Part shown: in pieces, positions 16,307 to 24,472 of the stretch
Layout of the letters: every line of letters begins with the position of its first letter
Position numbering within the stretch: the stretch's first letter is position 1
From: an uncultured Flavobacteriaceae bacterium
GTDB taxonomy: Bacteria > Bacteroidota > Bacteroidia > Flavobacteriales > Flavobacteriaceae
DNA length: 25,701 nt
Reading direction: 5' to 3'
Assembly (NCBI GenBank): GCA_913052425.1
Contig: CAJXEG010000003.1
Span: 1 to 25,701 of the forward strand
The notes under the pieces: model-generated
The model's database searches: none
Seen by the model: the letters and a program-made list of their open reading frames with translations, nothing else
Told to the model about the DNA's origin: nothing
Position numbers and translations under genes: made by a program

Positions 16307-16717
16307 ATGAAAAAAACAATAGAGAAGGAGAATTATCTTAAGATCATTTACAAGATGGAAGAAAAAGGCCAGTCGGTCACTGTTACCTCTCTGAGTCAAT
16401 ATTTTAGTGTCAGTAAATCAACAGTTTCCAATATGATCAAGAAATTGGTTGTTATGGATTTAATAGACACCAAGCCCTACAAGCCCATTCTTCTCACAAT
16501 GTTGGGTAGGGAAAAAGCGACAGAAATCATCCATAAGCATAGATTGATCGAGCTCTATTTGGTTGAGAAAATGAATTTTGATCTGGACGAAGTTCATGAG
16601 ATTGCCGAAGAAGTCGAGCACATCAAAAACACCAAATTCTTTAAGAGAATTCAAGAGATTTTGGGCGACTGCGATGTTGATCCACACGGATCTATTATCC
16701 CCAAGCAGGATTATTAA
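16307..16717 (+). CDS. MntR/DtxR-family metal-dependent repressor, short form
   Basis: DNA-binding repressor of 136 residues. The N-terminal winged helix (about 1-70) contains SVTVTSLSQYFSVSKSTVSNMIKKL. The helical dimerisation and metal-binding domain follows (about 72-135, HKHRLIELYLVEKM ... DVDPHGSIIPKQ). Aligned by eye to B. subtilis MntR, the ligand positions are kept: His78, Glu101, Glu104 and His105, with Glu6/Glu8 near the N-terminal site. It ends after DPHGSIIP and lacks the C-terminal FeoA/SH3-like domain found in longer DtxR proteins. It is divergent from the TonB receptor over a shared operator, so it probably represses both in the presence of Mn or Fe. Its stop overlaps the convergent dehydrogenase stop by four bases. 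Confidence 0.9.
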   Translation: MKKTIEKENYLKIIYKMEEKGQSVTVTSLSQYFSVSKSTVSNMIKKLVVMDLIDTKPYKPILLTMLGREKATEIIHKHRLIELYLVEKMNFDLDEVHEIAEEVEHIKNTKFFKRIQEILGDCDVDPHGSIIPKQDY

Positions 16718-18240
16718 TTCATTAGTTTTGCCAACAATTCCTTTGGCCAATTTTGATAGGTAATGGGACGTACCCACCGGTAAATTGAGCCCGGGCCTAC
16801 GGCTGTGAATCTGCTGTCTGAAGCGGCAGGATATGGCCCTCCATGCGTCATGGCTGCTGACACCTCAACTCCCGTTGGCACATCATTAAAAAGCAATCTT
16901 CCTACTTTGGATTTAAACGCATGAATCAAGGGTTCAATCAGTTCATAATCATCAGCTTGCGCAAAAATTGAACCTGTCAATTGCCCCTCTAAATGGTTTA
17001 TGACTTGTTCGAGTTCTTGGAGGTTTTTGCATTTTACAACCAAAGAAAAAGGGCCGAAGACTTCTTCCTGAAATTGAGGATTTGCGATAAATTGATCTCC
17101 GGTAATCATGGAGAGTTTTGGATGAACAAGGTTATCGTCCAATTGATTTTTATTGGCTTGAACTTCAACGGTTTCTTTTAGACCATTGATTTTATCACTT
17201 TGTTTGACATAATTTTTTTTCAATTCGGGATGAATCATACACTGTTGATCTGTCTCCTTTAAGGCCTTGTTCAATTCTTTTATAAATGCATCGGTATGTT
17301 CCCCATCTACCGTCAACAGCAGTCCGGGTTGTGTACAAAATTGACCGGCTCCGAGTACAATGGAACCGGCGATCTTTTGCGCCATTTGTTGAGTTCCTTT
17401 TTCCAAAGCCCCCGCTGTGATCGCAATGGGGTTGATACTGCCCATCTCTGCGAAAAAGGGAATGGGATCACGTCGTTTTAAAACGGATTCGTTTAGGGCA
17501 CTTCCTCCGGAAAAACTTCCCGTAAATCCTACTGCTTTGATTTGGGGATGTTTTACCAATTCGTGAGACAGTGCGTATGATTTTGAATTGAGGTTGGAAA
17601 AGACTCCATTGGGCATTCCGGTTTTCTGAGCCGCTTTGATAATCGCAGCAGATACCATTGCACCGGTTCCACTGTGCATGGGGTGAGACTTGACAATAAC
17701 AGGACAACCTGCAGCCAATGCACTGGCTGTATCCCCTCCGGCAGTAGAATAAGCCAAAGGAAAATTACTGGCTCCAAAAACTGCAATTGGTCCCAAGGGT
17801 AGGTGAGTTTTACATAAGCTAGGTTTTGGGACGGGGGTTCTTTCCGGTATTGCCGCCTCGTTGATGTTCTTTCTCCAATCCTCGGTTTCAATTGTTTTTG
17901 CAAACAACTGAAGTTGAAAAATGGTCCTGCCGCGTTCTCCCATCGCTCGGCCTTGGGGTAAACCGGTTTCCCGACAATAGATGTCAATTAAAGCATCGTC
18001 CAGATTTAAAATTTCATCTGCAATGGCATTTAAAAAAGAAGCCCTTTGAGCACCCGACAGTCCCCTGTAAATTGGAAAAGCTACATCTGCCAAAGCCACC
18101 GCTTCCTCTAATTCTTCGGATGTGGCTTCTACAAATAGGATGTCATTTTCAATATTTTTTAGGGGGTCAATGGTATTGTAGTTTACCTTTCCAAATCCTG
18201 ACAATTTATCTCCAATAAAATTTTTTCCAGTAATTTCCAT
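16714..18240 (-). CDS. 2,5-dioxopentanoate (alpha-ketoglutarate semialdehyde) dehydrogenase
   Basis: Cytoplasmic NAD(P)+-dependent aldehyde dehydrogenase of 508 residues. The catalytic Cys302 lies in GAGQFCTQPGLLL and the general base Glu265 in PFFAEMGSINPI. Lys184 in CPVIVKSHP and the GFTGSFSGG loop (238-246) bind the cofactor. The N-terminus MEITGKNFIG and AGQFCTxPG are typical of the group-III 2,5-dioxovalerate dehydrogenases, which turn 2,5-dioxopentanoate into 2-oxoglutarate. It lies 10 bases downstream of a gene for an enzyme expected to make exactly that substrate, which strengthens the assignment. I chose the ATG at 18240; a TTG at 18258 would add six residues. It is the last gene of the catabolic operon. 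Oxidation of another aldehyde, such as lactaldehyde, remains possible. Confidence 0.87.
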   Translation of the reverse strand: MEITGKNFIGDKLSGFGKVNYNTIDPLKNIENDILFVEATSEELEEAVALADVAFPIYRGLSGAQRASFLNAIADEILNLDDALIDIYCRETGLPQGRAMGERGRTIFQLQLFAKTIETEDWRKNINEAAIPERTPVPKPSLCKTHLPLGPIAVFGASNFPLAYSTAGGDTASALAAGCPVIVKSHPMHSGTGAMVSAAIIKAAQKTGMPNGVFSNLNSKSYALSHELVKHPQIKAVGFTGSFSGGSALNESVLKRRDPIPFFAEMGSINPIAITAGALEKGTQQMAQKIAGSIVLGAGQFCTQPGLLLTVDGEHTDAFIKELNKALKETDQQCMIHPELKKNYVKQSDKINGLKETVEVQANKNQLDDNLVHPKLSMITGDQFIANPQFQEEVFGPFSLVVKCKNLQELEQVINHLEGQLTGSIFAQADDYELIEPLIHAFKSKVGRLLFNDVPTGVEVSAAMTHGGPYPAASDSRFTAVGPGSIYRWVRPITYQNWPKELLAKLMN

Positions 18241-18250
18241 ATCCTTAAAA

Positions 18251-19078
18251 TTATGCAACGGGGTTGGTTAATGTTCCAATTTTTTCAATCTCAATACTAA
18301 CTACATCGCCCAAGGCCAAGGTGAAATCTGCAGGAGGGACGATACCGGTTCCTGTCATCAGAAAGGCACCATTTGGGAAAGAGCTTTCCCTAAAAAGGTA
18401 GTCCACCAGTTCCTGTGGTTTTCTTTTCATTCGGTCGGTTGAAATGCTTTCCTGAAAAACAACAGCCCCCTGTCTTTGTATGGTAAGTTGAATTTTCAAA
18501 GGCTGATCCACTGGTTTTTCAGGGACATAAATACAAGGACCCAAGCTGGCACAACCGTCATAGGTTTTGGCTTGTGGCAAATACAGGGGGTTTTGCCCCT
18601 CGATATCTCTAGAGCTCATGTCATTGCCTATACTGTAGCCAACTATTTTCGCATTTGATGTGGCAAAAAGGGTAAGTTCCGGCTCAGGAACATTCCAAGA
18701 AGAGTCCCTTCTAATTCGTACAGCTTCACCGGCACCAGAAATCCTATTTTTGGTGGCCTTAAAAAACAATTCCGGTCGGTCGGCATCATAAACTTTGGTA
18801 TAAAATATGGAACCTCCGGTTTCCTTAGATTCTTCTTCTCGTCCTTTTTTACTCATGTAATAGGTGACCCCGCTGGCCCATAATTCCTGAGAATCAATTG
18901 GGGGATTCAACCCATCGAGTTGATCGGTATTTATCGTTTTTGCATTGCCAATGGAGGCTTTTAGCTTTTGATATAATTGGTCATCATTGATGTATTCATC
19001 CCAATTTTGACCTGCTAAACAATAGAGCGACCCTTCGTTTTGGACTATTATGTCGTTTTCTTTTTTGTAAACTTTCAT
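18251..19078 (-). CDS. 2-keto-3-deoxy-pentonate dehydratase-like, FAH superfamily
   Basis: Cytoplasmic enzyme of 275 residues of the fumarylacetoacetate hydrolase superfamily. The blocks KVYDADRPELFFKAT (95-109), EPELTL (132-137), GNDMSSRDIEGQNPLYLPQAK (151-171) and MTGTGIVPP (241-249) closely resemble, from memory, Sulfolobus 2-keto-3-deoxy-D-arabinonate dehydratase. Glu132, Glu134 and Asp153 have the spacing of its Mg2+ ligands. That enzyme converts 2-keto-3-deoxy-pentonate to 2,5-dioxopentanoate, the substrate of the downstream dehydrogenase. The alternative is a 2,4-diketo-3-deoxy-rhamnonate hydrolase, also an FAH protein, which would fit the rhamnosidase at the head of the operon; the motifs favour the dehydratase. 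The frame is open for 41 codons upstream of the ATG at 19078, but that part overlaps the permease gene and looks non-coding. Confidence 0.82.
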   Translation of the reverse strand: MKVYKKENDIIVQNEGSLYCLAGQNWDEYINDDQLYQKLKASIGNAKTINTDQLDGLNPPIDSQELWASGVTYYMSKKGREEESKETGGSIFYTKVYDADRPELFFKATKNRISGAGEAVRIRRDSSWNVPEPELTLFATSNAKIVGYSIGNDMSSRDIEGQNPLYLPQAKTYDGCASLGPCIYVPEKPVDQPLKIQLTIQRQGAVVFQESISTDRMKRKPQELVDYLFRESSFPNGAFLMTGTGIVPPADFTLALGDVVSIEIEKIGTLTNPVA

Positions 19079-19127
19079 GCCATAAAAATAATATTTTTTC
19101 CCAATCTGAATGAGTTGTTTTGAAGTG

Positions 19128-20363
19128 TTAGGACTGATTTTTATAGTTGATTTTTTCGTTTTTGAAGATGATAAGAAAAAGAATAAAAACGCCCAAAGCA
19201 AATAATGCTGGAAATTTCCAGATCATGTTCCAGTCGTGTTCTCCCGATTCTAGAGTAAAAGCATCTGAAATCTTTCCTGCAATCCAAAATCCGATCAACA
19301 TTCCTACCCCATAGGTGGCCAGTGTAATTAAACCTTGTGCTGCACTTTTATCTTTCTCTCCAGCTTTTAAGTCTGTATATATTTGTCCAGAGACAAAGAA
19401 AAAATCGTAACATATACCGTGTAAAAGGATACCGACGACGAGCATGAAGGTTCGGTCTCCAACATCTCCATTGGCAAACAAAAGATAGCGAATGACCCAT
19501 GCGATCATGCCTACCAAAATGGTGTTTTTAAATCCGAAACGAACAAAGAATATTGGAAGTAAAAGCATGAACAAAACCTCACTGACCTGCCCTAGAGACA
19601 TTTTTGCCGTAGGGTTATCCATTCCCAATTCTACCAAAAAGGGATTGGCTTGTTGATAATAAAAGGCCAAGGGGATGCAGATTAATATGGAGGCTATAAA
19701 GAATAAAAGAAAATTGCTATCCTTCAATAGTTTTAGCGCATCCCAACCGAGTACACTTTTTAAAGAAAAACTTTTTTGGTCGTCTCTACAGGGGGGCGTT
19801 TTGGGTAGTCCGAAACTGAAAACCCCCAAAAGCAAGGAGGCCAGTGCTACCATTTTAAAGGTGTTGGACAATGCCCCTGAGGCAATGGATGCTTGTGCAT
19901 CCCAACCAAAAACATAACTAATGACTATGCCTGAAATGATCCAACCTATGGTTCCAAAAGTTCGGATGAGTGGGAATTCTGCAGCAGTATCCTTCATTTG
20001 ATTAAAAGAAACAGAATTGACCAAGGCAAGGGAAGGCATATAGAGAAGCATGTAGCCAAACACATAGGGATAAAAAATAGAAAAGTCATCCGTTTGGGAC
20101 ATAAGGAACAACAATCCACTGCCAAGGAGATGTAAAACCCCTAAAATTCTTTCCGCATTAAAATATCGATCGGCGATTAATCCAATAAAAACAGGGGCTA
20201 TAATGGCACCCCAGGATTGGGTCGAAAAGGCCATGGCAATTTGACCACCTGTGGCGTTGAGATTGTTTCCCAAAAAGGTACCTAAGGTTACAAACCACCC
20301 CCCCCATATAAAAAATTGGAGGAACATCATAAATGATAATTGTAATTTGATTGATGATTTCAT
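19128..20363 (-). CDS. MFS permease, nucleoside/sugar H+ symporter type
   Basis: Inner-membrane transporter of 411 residues with about 12 hydrophobic segments. The N-terminus MKSSIKLQLSFMMFLQFFIWGGWFVTLGTFL, the AFSTQSWGAIIAPVFIGLIADRYF loop between TM2 and TM3, and FPLIRTFGTIGWIISG are characteristic of the Nuc_H_symport group (NupG/XapB-like). In Bacteroidetes this group often sits in sugar operons rather than nucleoside ones. Here it lies between a secreted beta-propeller enzyme and two cytoplasmic sugar-acid enzymes, so it most likely imports the mono- or oligosaccharide that feeds them. The substrate cannot be read from sequence. It is 49 bases upstream of the dehydratase gene on the same strand. 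Confidence 0.87.
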   Translation of the reverse strand: MKSSIKLQLSFMMFLQFFIWGGWFVTLGTFLGNNLNATGGQIAMAFSTQSWGAIIAPVFIGLIADRYFNAERILGVLHLLGSGLLFLMSQTDDFSIFYPYVFGYMLLYMPSLALVNSVSFNQMKDTAAEFPLIRTFGTIGWIISGIVISYVFGWDAQASIASGALSNTFKMVALASLLLGVFSFGLPKTPPCRDDQKSFSLKSVLGWDALKLLKDSNFLLFFIASILICIPLAFYYQQANPFLVELGMDNPTAKMSLGQVSEVLFMLLLPIFFVRFGFKNTILVGMIAWVIRYLLFANGDVGDRTFMLVVGILLHGICYDFFFVSGQIYTDLKAGEKDKSAAQGLITLATYGVGMLIGFWIAGKISDAFTLESGEHDWNMIWKFPALFALGVFILFLIIFKNEKINYKNQS

Positions 20364-20433
20364 TTGTTTTTCGTTTTGATATTGAAATAATCCAGTTTCA
20401 GTTTTTTACCATGACTAAATTATGCTTTTCAAT

Positions 20434-21849
20434 TTAATGATTCCATTGAATCAATTGGGGCAGTTCCGATTCCTTTTCCATGGTGTAGGGCAGTTTCCAT
20501 ATTTTTCCTTCAAGGTTTCCAAAATATAATTCTGATTTACTGAATTGGTGGGCATCACCATCGGCCCAGAAATAAACAAAAGGATCTTTAAAATTTTCGG
20601 ATTTTCTAACGTAAGAATGATTCATAGCACTGTTTTGGGTAAGGTCTTTTTCTTTGATCCAATGCGCTCCCCAATCATAGGATTTCCAAACTATTAATTC
20701 TCCACCAACACCCCATTTTTGTGGCCCTATTGCAGTGGGGCCAACCAGATAGAGCTTTTCTTTATCGATCAACAAACTTCCCATATCATAATTATGATCG
20801 GAAGTGGTGACGACATGGGTGGTCCATTGGGAGCCATTCCATTTGGTAATGCACCACTCATAGGGATGGTTTTCTGGTCCTGGCTTATGTCCTTTACTTC
20901 TTATATAAAGACAAATGGGTCTTCCCCAGGAATCAAAGACCATGTCTTTGAGGTAGATATTTTTTTTGAGACCGGCATAGTCCACAACCCTCGAAAGTGA
21001 GTTTTTTTCGGTAAGCGGAATTGGTATGGACTGTTTATCAGCGGTTGTCCAAGTTTCTCCATTATCCTCTGTCTCGAGGTAGTACAAGTCTGTCCTTTGA
21101 TCTACGATGCCATTGGGGTGCCGATTAAAAAAAGTAGCGATTTTTTTTTCTTTGAATTGGGCACTGATTTGATAATGACCAGATTTTTGACCCTTTTTTT
21201 CGGGTATGGCTGCGAGCATAATGTCGTCTGACCATTGGATGCCATTTTCACTTTTTTCAAAAAACAATTGTCTTATTCCACTGTACTTGGTAAAAAAATT
21301 AAAAAAGTATGAACCCATTTTTTTGGGTTGGGGATAGGTCATTTCTTCCGTGGTAATTTTTTCAAAACCATCAATGCTGTAGGGTTTTTTACTTTTATAT
21401 TTGAACCCCATGCGTACCCTTCCTCTTCCACTTATGAAAACCCAAAGGTATCCTTGATTATCGATTAAAATTGAGGGGTTGTCGTGGGGGTCATCCACCC
21501 CCATTTTATCACAAACTACCAAGGGTTGTGAAACCAAACCTGAGGCATGATCATATGAGCCAATCATGCAAAGCAGGTGTTTGCTCTCTGCAGATTTAGT
21601 TCCTCCATAAACGAAAAAAGTTTTATTTACCTCGGCAGCATAGATAGCCAAAGGGTGATGTTTGGCGGTATAGGTTCCCAGTGCACCGGAGTATTTATCA
21701 CCGTATTCATATTTTTGGTTGAGTTCAAACCAGATGGGTCTGTACCCAGGTATTTTTTTGTTTTCCAGTGACTGGCTTTGCCCTGTTCCCATAAAAAAAA
21801 CACTTATAAAGAAAATTTTTAAGTTTTGTTGAATTTTCATTGGCTTCAA
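20434..21849 (-). CDS. Secreted BNR_4 beta-propeller, polysaccharide lyase/hydrolase-like
   Basis: Exported protein of 471 residues with an N-terminal signal peptide (about 1-26, ending GTGQSQS). It resembles the PF15892 (BNR_4) seven-bladed propellers: YAAEVNKTFFVYGG (70-83), GSYDHASG (98-104), DDPHDNPSILID (119-130), TYPQPKK (171-177), SENGIQWS (200-207) and ETEDNGETWT (259-268). That fold includes ulvan lyases (PL24/PL25), the rhamnose-glucuronate lyases PL27 and the rhamnosidase GH145, which act on rhamnose next to uronic acid. His101, His122, Tyr172 and His225 are candidate active-site residues, not proven equivalents. With the GH78 gene 54 bases upstream, a rhamnose-containing glycan is a reasonable target. 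The exact reaction is not assignable. Confidence 0.75.
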   Translation of the reverse strand: MKPMKIQQNLKIFFISVFFMGTGQSQSLENKKIPGYRPIWFELNQKYEYGDKYSGALGTYTAKHHPLAIYAAEVNKTFFVYGGTKSAESKHLLCMIGSYDHASGLVSQPLVVCDKMGVDDPHDNPSILIDNQGYLWVFISGRGRVRMGFKYKSKKPYSIDGFEKITTEEMTYPQPKKMGSYFFNFFTKYSGIRQLFFEKSENGIQWSDDIMLAAIPEKKGQKSGHYQISAQFKEKKIATFFNRHPNGIVDQRTDLYYLETEDNGETWTTADKQSIPIPLTEKNSLSRVVDYAGLKKNIYLKDMVFDSWGRPICLYIRSKGHKPGPENHPYEWCITKWNGSQWTTHVVTTSDHNYDMGSLLIDKEKLYLVGPTAIGPQKWGVGGELIVWKSYDWGAHWIKEKDLTQNSAMNHSYVRKSENFKDPFVYFWADGDAHQFSKSELYFGNLEGKIWKLPYTMEKESELPQLIQWNH

Positions 21850-21903
21850 ATTAGTTATTCAAAATAAAGGATCAATTAACATAAAAAATTTTTATAAAAA
21901 AGA

Positions 21904-24324
21904 TTATGGTGAAATTCTAAAAGCATATTCCCCGCCTTTTAAATTGAATTTCCAGTTGTTTAAGTCGGCTTTGTCAATTTTATTAAAAAACGTTTTGCCT
22001 CTTAAAATAGTGATTTTCTGATGGGGTTTTTTATTTATGACCACTTGGGCAATACTGGTCTTTGGGACAGTAATCTCAAAAAGATATCCCTGATTTTCTT
22101 TGACCCAATTCGAAATGATTTTTCCATTGGGTGCGCTGTAGGTTGTCGATGCGCTTTCCAACCCAACAGGGGTGAAGGGCTTGATGTAAAACCTCTCAAA
22201 TCCAGGATAATTGGGATGCGGTCGAATTCCACCAAGCCAACGGTAAAACCACTCGGTTACGGAGCCAAACATAGGATGTGAATTGGAATAGATGTCATCG
22301 CTTTCTTTCCAGGTTTCCCAAAGTGTTGTTGCCCCACGGTCGACCATATGTCCCCAACCCGGATACTCTTTACTGCTGATGATGTCATAGGTGGTTTGGG
22401 GAGAGAGGTATTGAGAAATGGCCTCCAAAGCAAATGGTGTTCCAAAGATACCTGTGGTCAAGTGCTGGGCGGGGGCTTTTTGAAGGGCATACTTCAGGGA
22501 GTCTTTTGCGGCTTCGATTTGATCTTTGGGAATGATCTTGTGATAGAGCAGTGAGGCAAATAAAGTTTGTCGATTGATGGGGCCTTTGATGCTTTTTTCC
22601 CAAAAGGCCTCTCGAAGCTTTTTCTCCAAATCCAATGCCAGTTGATTGTATTTTGATTGACTTTCTTGATCCTTCATGATTCCTGCAAACTCTTTCATAA
22701 TTCTCGCAGATTGCAGATAATGTAAAGTACCAATCAATTCAACCGGAACAAAAGACAAAGACTCGTGGTCGCTCAATCCGGTATGCACGATTCCCTCGGG
22801 ATGAAGTCGTGCAACTTTATCCATCCATCGCTTGTTGAAGTGATACATTTCCTTGACGAATTCAAGGTCTTTGTAGAATTGGTATAGCTGATGTTGAGTC
22901 ACCAAAAAGGCAGACTCCCAACTGATACCACAATATTGAATTCCGACACTTGGGGCAGTATCTACAAATGTGGAGTCGTTGATCGCATCCACCCAGTCAT
23001 AGACGGTTTTTTTGTAGAAGGACTGCATGTCGAAGTTGTAGATAAAAGAGGCACTGGTGGCATTGAGATCACCCCCATAACCAAATTTTTCTCTGGCAGG
23101 GCAATCGGATTGCACGCCTACCAAATTTGCCAAAAAAGTCCGTATGACGGTTTTCTGAATGTCATTTAATAATTTGGAGGAGGAGGTAAAATGATTTTCT
23201 TGATCCACTTTTGTATGGATGGAAAGTCCTGTGATATCCTCTTTTTTTGGTTTTTGCCTTAATCCGTCTATTTCCATAAAACGGTAGGCGTGATAAGTAA
23301 ATTCCGGTCTGAACCAAGTGGGGCTTTTATCGCCAATGATGTAGCTGTCGGTTTGCCAGGCCACATCAGGAGCACCCGGCCCTCCGACTCCTTTATTTTT
23401 GATTTGACCTATTACCGATGTCATTGGGTTCAGCGAGCCATTGGGGTAAATGCGTTCTCCAAACCTGAAGGTGATTTTGTCTCCGCTTTGGCCGCTTAAT
23501 TTGATGGAATAAGTACCCGTAAAATTTTCACCCATGTCCACCATCCATTTTCCATCTTTGGTGGCGTAGATTTTTTGTGGTTGGATTGCTCTGTTGATTT
23601 GTATTGGTGAAAAAAAGGCTTTTTGCAACTTCCCCCCCGGGGCACTGGCAGGCAGAGCATTTTCCCATTCAGTATCGTTGAAATTAGCTTGCTTCCAGCC
23701 CTCTATTTCTTTTCTGCCATCGTGGTGTGTACCCAGATAAACACTGTTTTTTACAATGGGGCCATAGTTGTATTTCCATGTGCTGTCTGAGACTATTTCC
23801 TCTGTCTTACCGCTTTGATGGATAATCGTAATCTTTGCGATAAAACGTGGTTTACCTACCGAAAGCCTTTCCCTTAAATTGATTCTGCCCCACATTTTTA
23901 AAGGAAGGGGGTTGTAAAAACCATTTCCCAAGGTCACCCCCAAACAGTTCATTCCTTGGATCAACTGCGGTGTGACATCATATTCACTGTAGTATATCCT
24001 TTTGCTGTAGTCGGTCCAAGTGGGATCCAAAATGTTTTTTTCTAAGTCAATAGCATTGATCGAGCTTTTGTAATATCCGGCTGCCGTTATATGTAGCGTC
24101 GCTTTTTGGGGAAGGTCTTCTAAAAAGAAGGTTTTCCGAAAAAGGGGAGCAGGATCATCCAAATAAAATTCAGCATCTGACTGGGGTAAGGTTTTTTTGT
24201 CTTGAATCCAGCTTGCTTTTTGATTTTGGAAAAAGACAATGTTTTTACTGTCGTCAACCGCTTGGCTGCAACGCAAGAAAAACAAGGTAATTAAAAGCAA
24301 AAAAACAAGTTGTGGGAATCGCAT
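21904..24324 (-). CDS. Secreted alpha-L-rhamnosidase, GH78
   Basis: Exported glycoside hydrolase of 806 residues that removes terminal alpha-L-rhamnose. The N-terminal segment (1-19) is a signal sequence ending FFLRC; Cys19 could be lipidated, but Arg at -1 is a poor lipobox. Beta-sandwich domains precede the catalytic part (rhamnosid_N-like about 45-190; a Bac_rhamnosid-like domain about 250-370). The (alpha/alpha)6 barrel then carries the GH78 hallmark DCPAREKFGYGGDLNAT (407-423; Asp407, and Asp419 as likely acid) and GATTLWETW (664-672), with Glu670 the likely base. A C-terminal beta domain (GGIRPHPNYPGFERFYIKP onward) closes the protein. It is the first gene of the five-gene minus-strand operon. 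No SusC/SusD genes accompany it. Confidence 0.93.
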   Translation of the reverse strand: MRFPQLVFLLLITLFFLRCSQAVDDSKNIVFFQNQKASWIQDKKTLPQSDAEFYLDDPAPLFRKTFFLEDLPQKATLHITAAGYYKSSINAIDLEKNILDPTWTDYSKRIYYSEYDVTPQLIQGMNCLGVTLGNGFYNPLPLKMWGRINLRERLSVGKPRFIAKITIIHQSGKTEEIVSDSTWKYNYGPIVKNSVYLGTHHDGRKEIEGWKQANFNDTEWENALPASAPGGKLQKAFFSPIQINRAIQPQKIYATKDGKWMVDMGENFTGTYSIKLSGQSGDKITFRFGERIYPNGSLNPMTSVIGQIKNKGVGGPGAPDVAWQTDSYIIGDKSPTWFRPEFTYHAYRFMEIDGLRQKPKKEDITGLSIHTKVDQENHFTSSSKLLNDIQKTVIRTFLANLVGVQSDCPAREKFGYGGDLNATSASFIYNFDMQSFYKKTVYDWVDAINDSTFVDTAPSVGIQYCGISWESAFLVTQHQLYQFYKDLEFVKEMYHFNKRWMDKVARLHPEGIVHTGLSDHESLSFVPVELIGTLHYLQSARIMKEFAGIMKDQESQSKYNQLALDLEKKLREAFWEKSIKGPINRQTLFASLLYHKIIPKDQIEAAKDSLKYALQKAPAQHLTTGIFGTPFALEAISQYLSPQTTYDIISSKEYPGWGHMVDRGATTLWETWKESDDIYSNSHPMFGSVTEWFYRWLGGIRPHPNYPGFERFYIKPFTPVGLESASTTYSAPNGKIISNWVKENQGYLFEITVPKTSIAQVVINKKPHQKITILRGKTFFNKIDKADLNNWKFNLKGGEYAFRISP

Positions 24325-24424
24325 GGAAAAATGTATTGTTTTGAATCTCTTTCAATTTAGAGATTTATCAAGGAATACCCAATTCTATAATTAGGGAGAC
24401 GTTATGAAAGAATGGAGATATTGT

Positions 24425-24432
24425 TACATTTG
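24425..24432 (+). promoter_or_regulatory. Possible -7 box for the amidohydrolase gene
   Basis: TACATTTG matches the TAnnTTTG word exactly and lies 40 bases before the ATG at 24473. No convincing TTTG is found at the usual distance upstream, so only half of the promoter pattern is present. Confidence 0.3.
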
Positions 24433-24472
24433 GGTATAAATTTTTTTGTTGAATCCAAAAAAACCAATAACG

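Noticed and set aside
24325..24424. Minus-strand promoter for the rhamnosidase operon
   Set aside because: The best -7 candidate (TAGAATTG at 24387-24380) has a mismatch and no TTTG at the right distance, so I did not list it.
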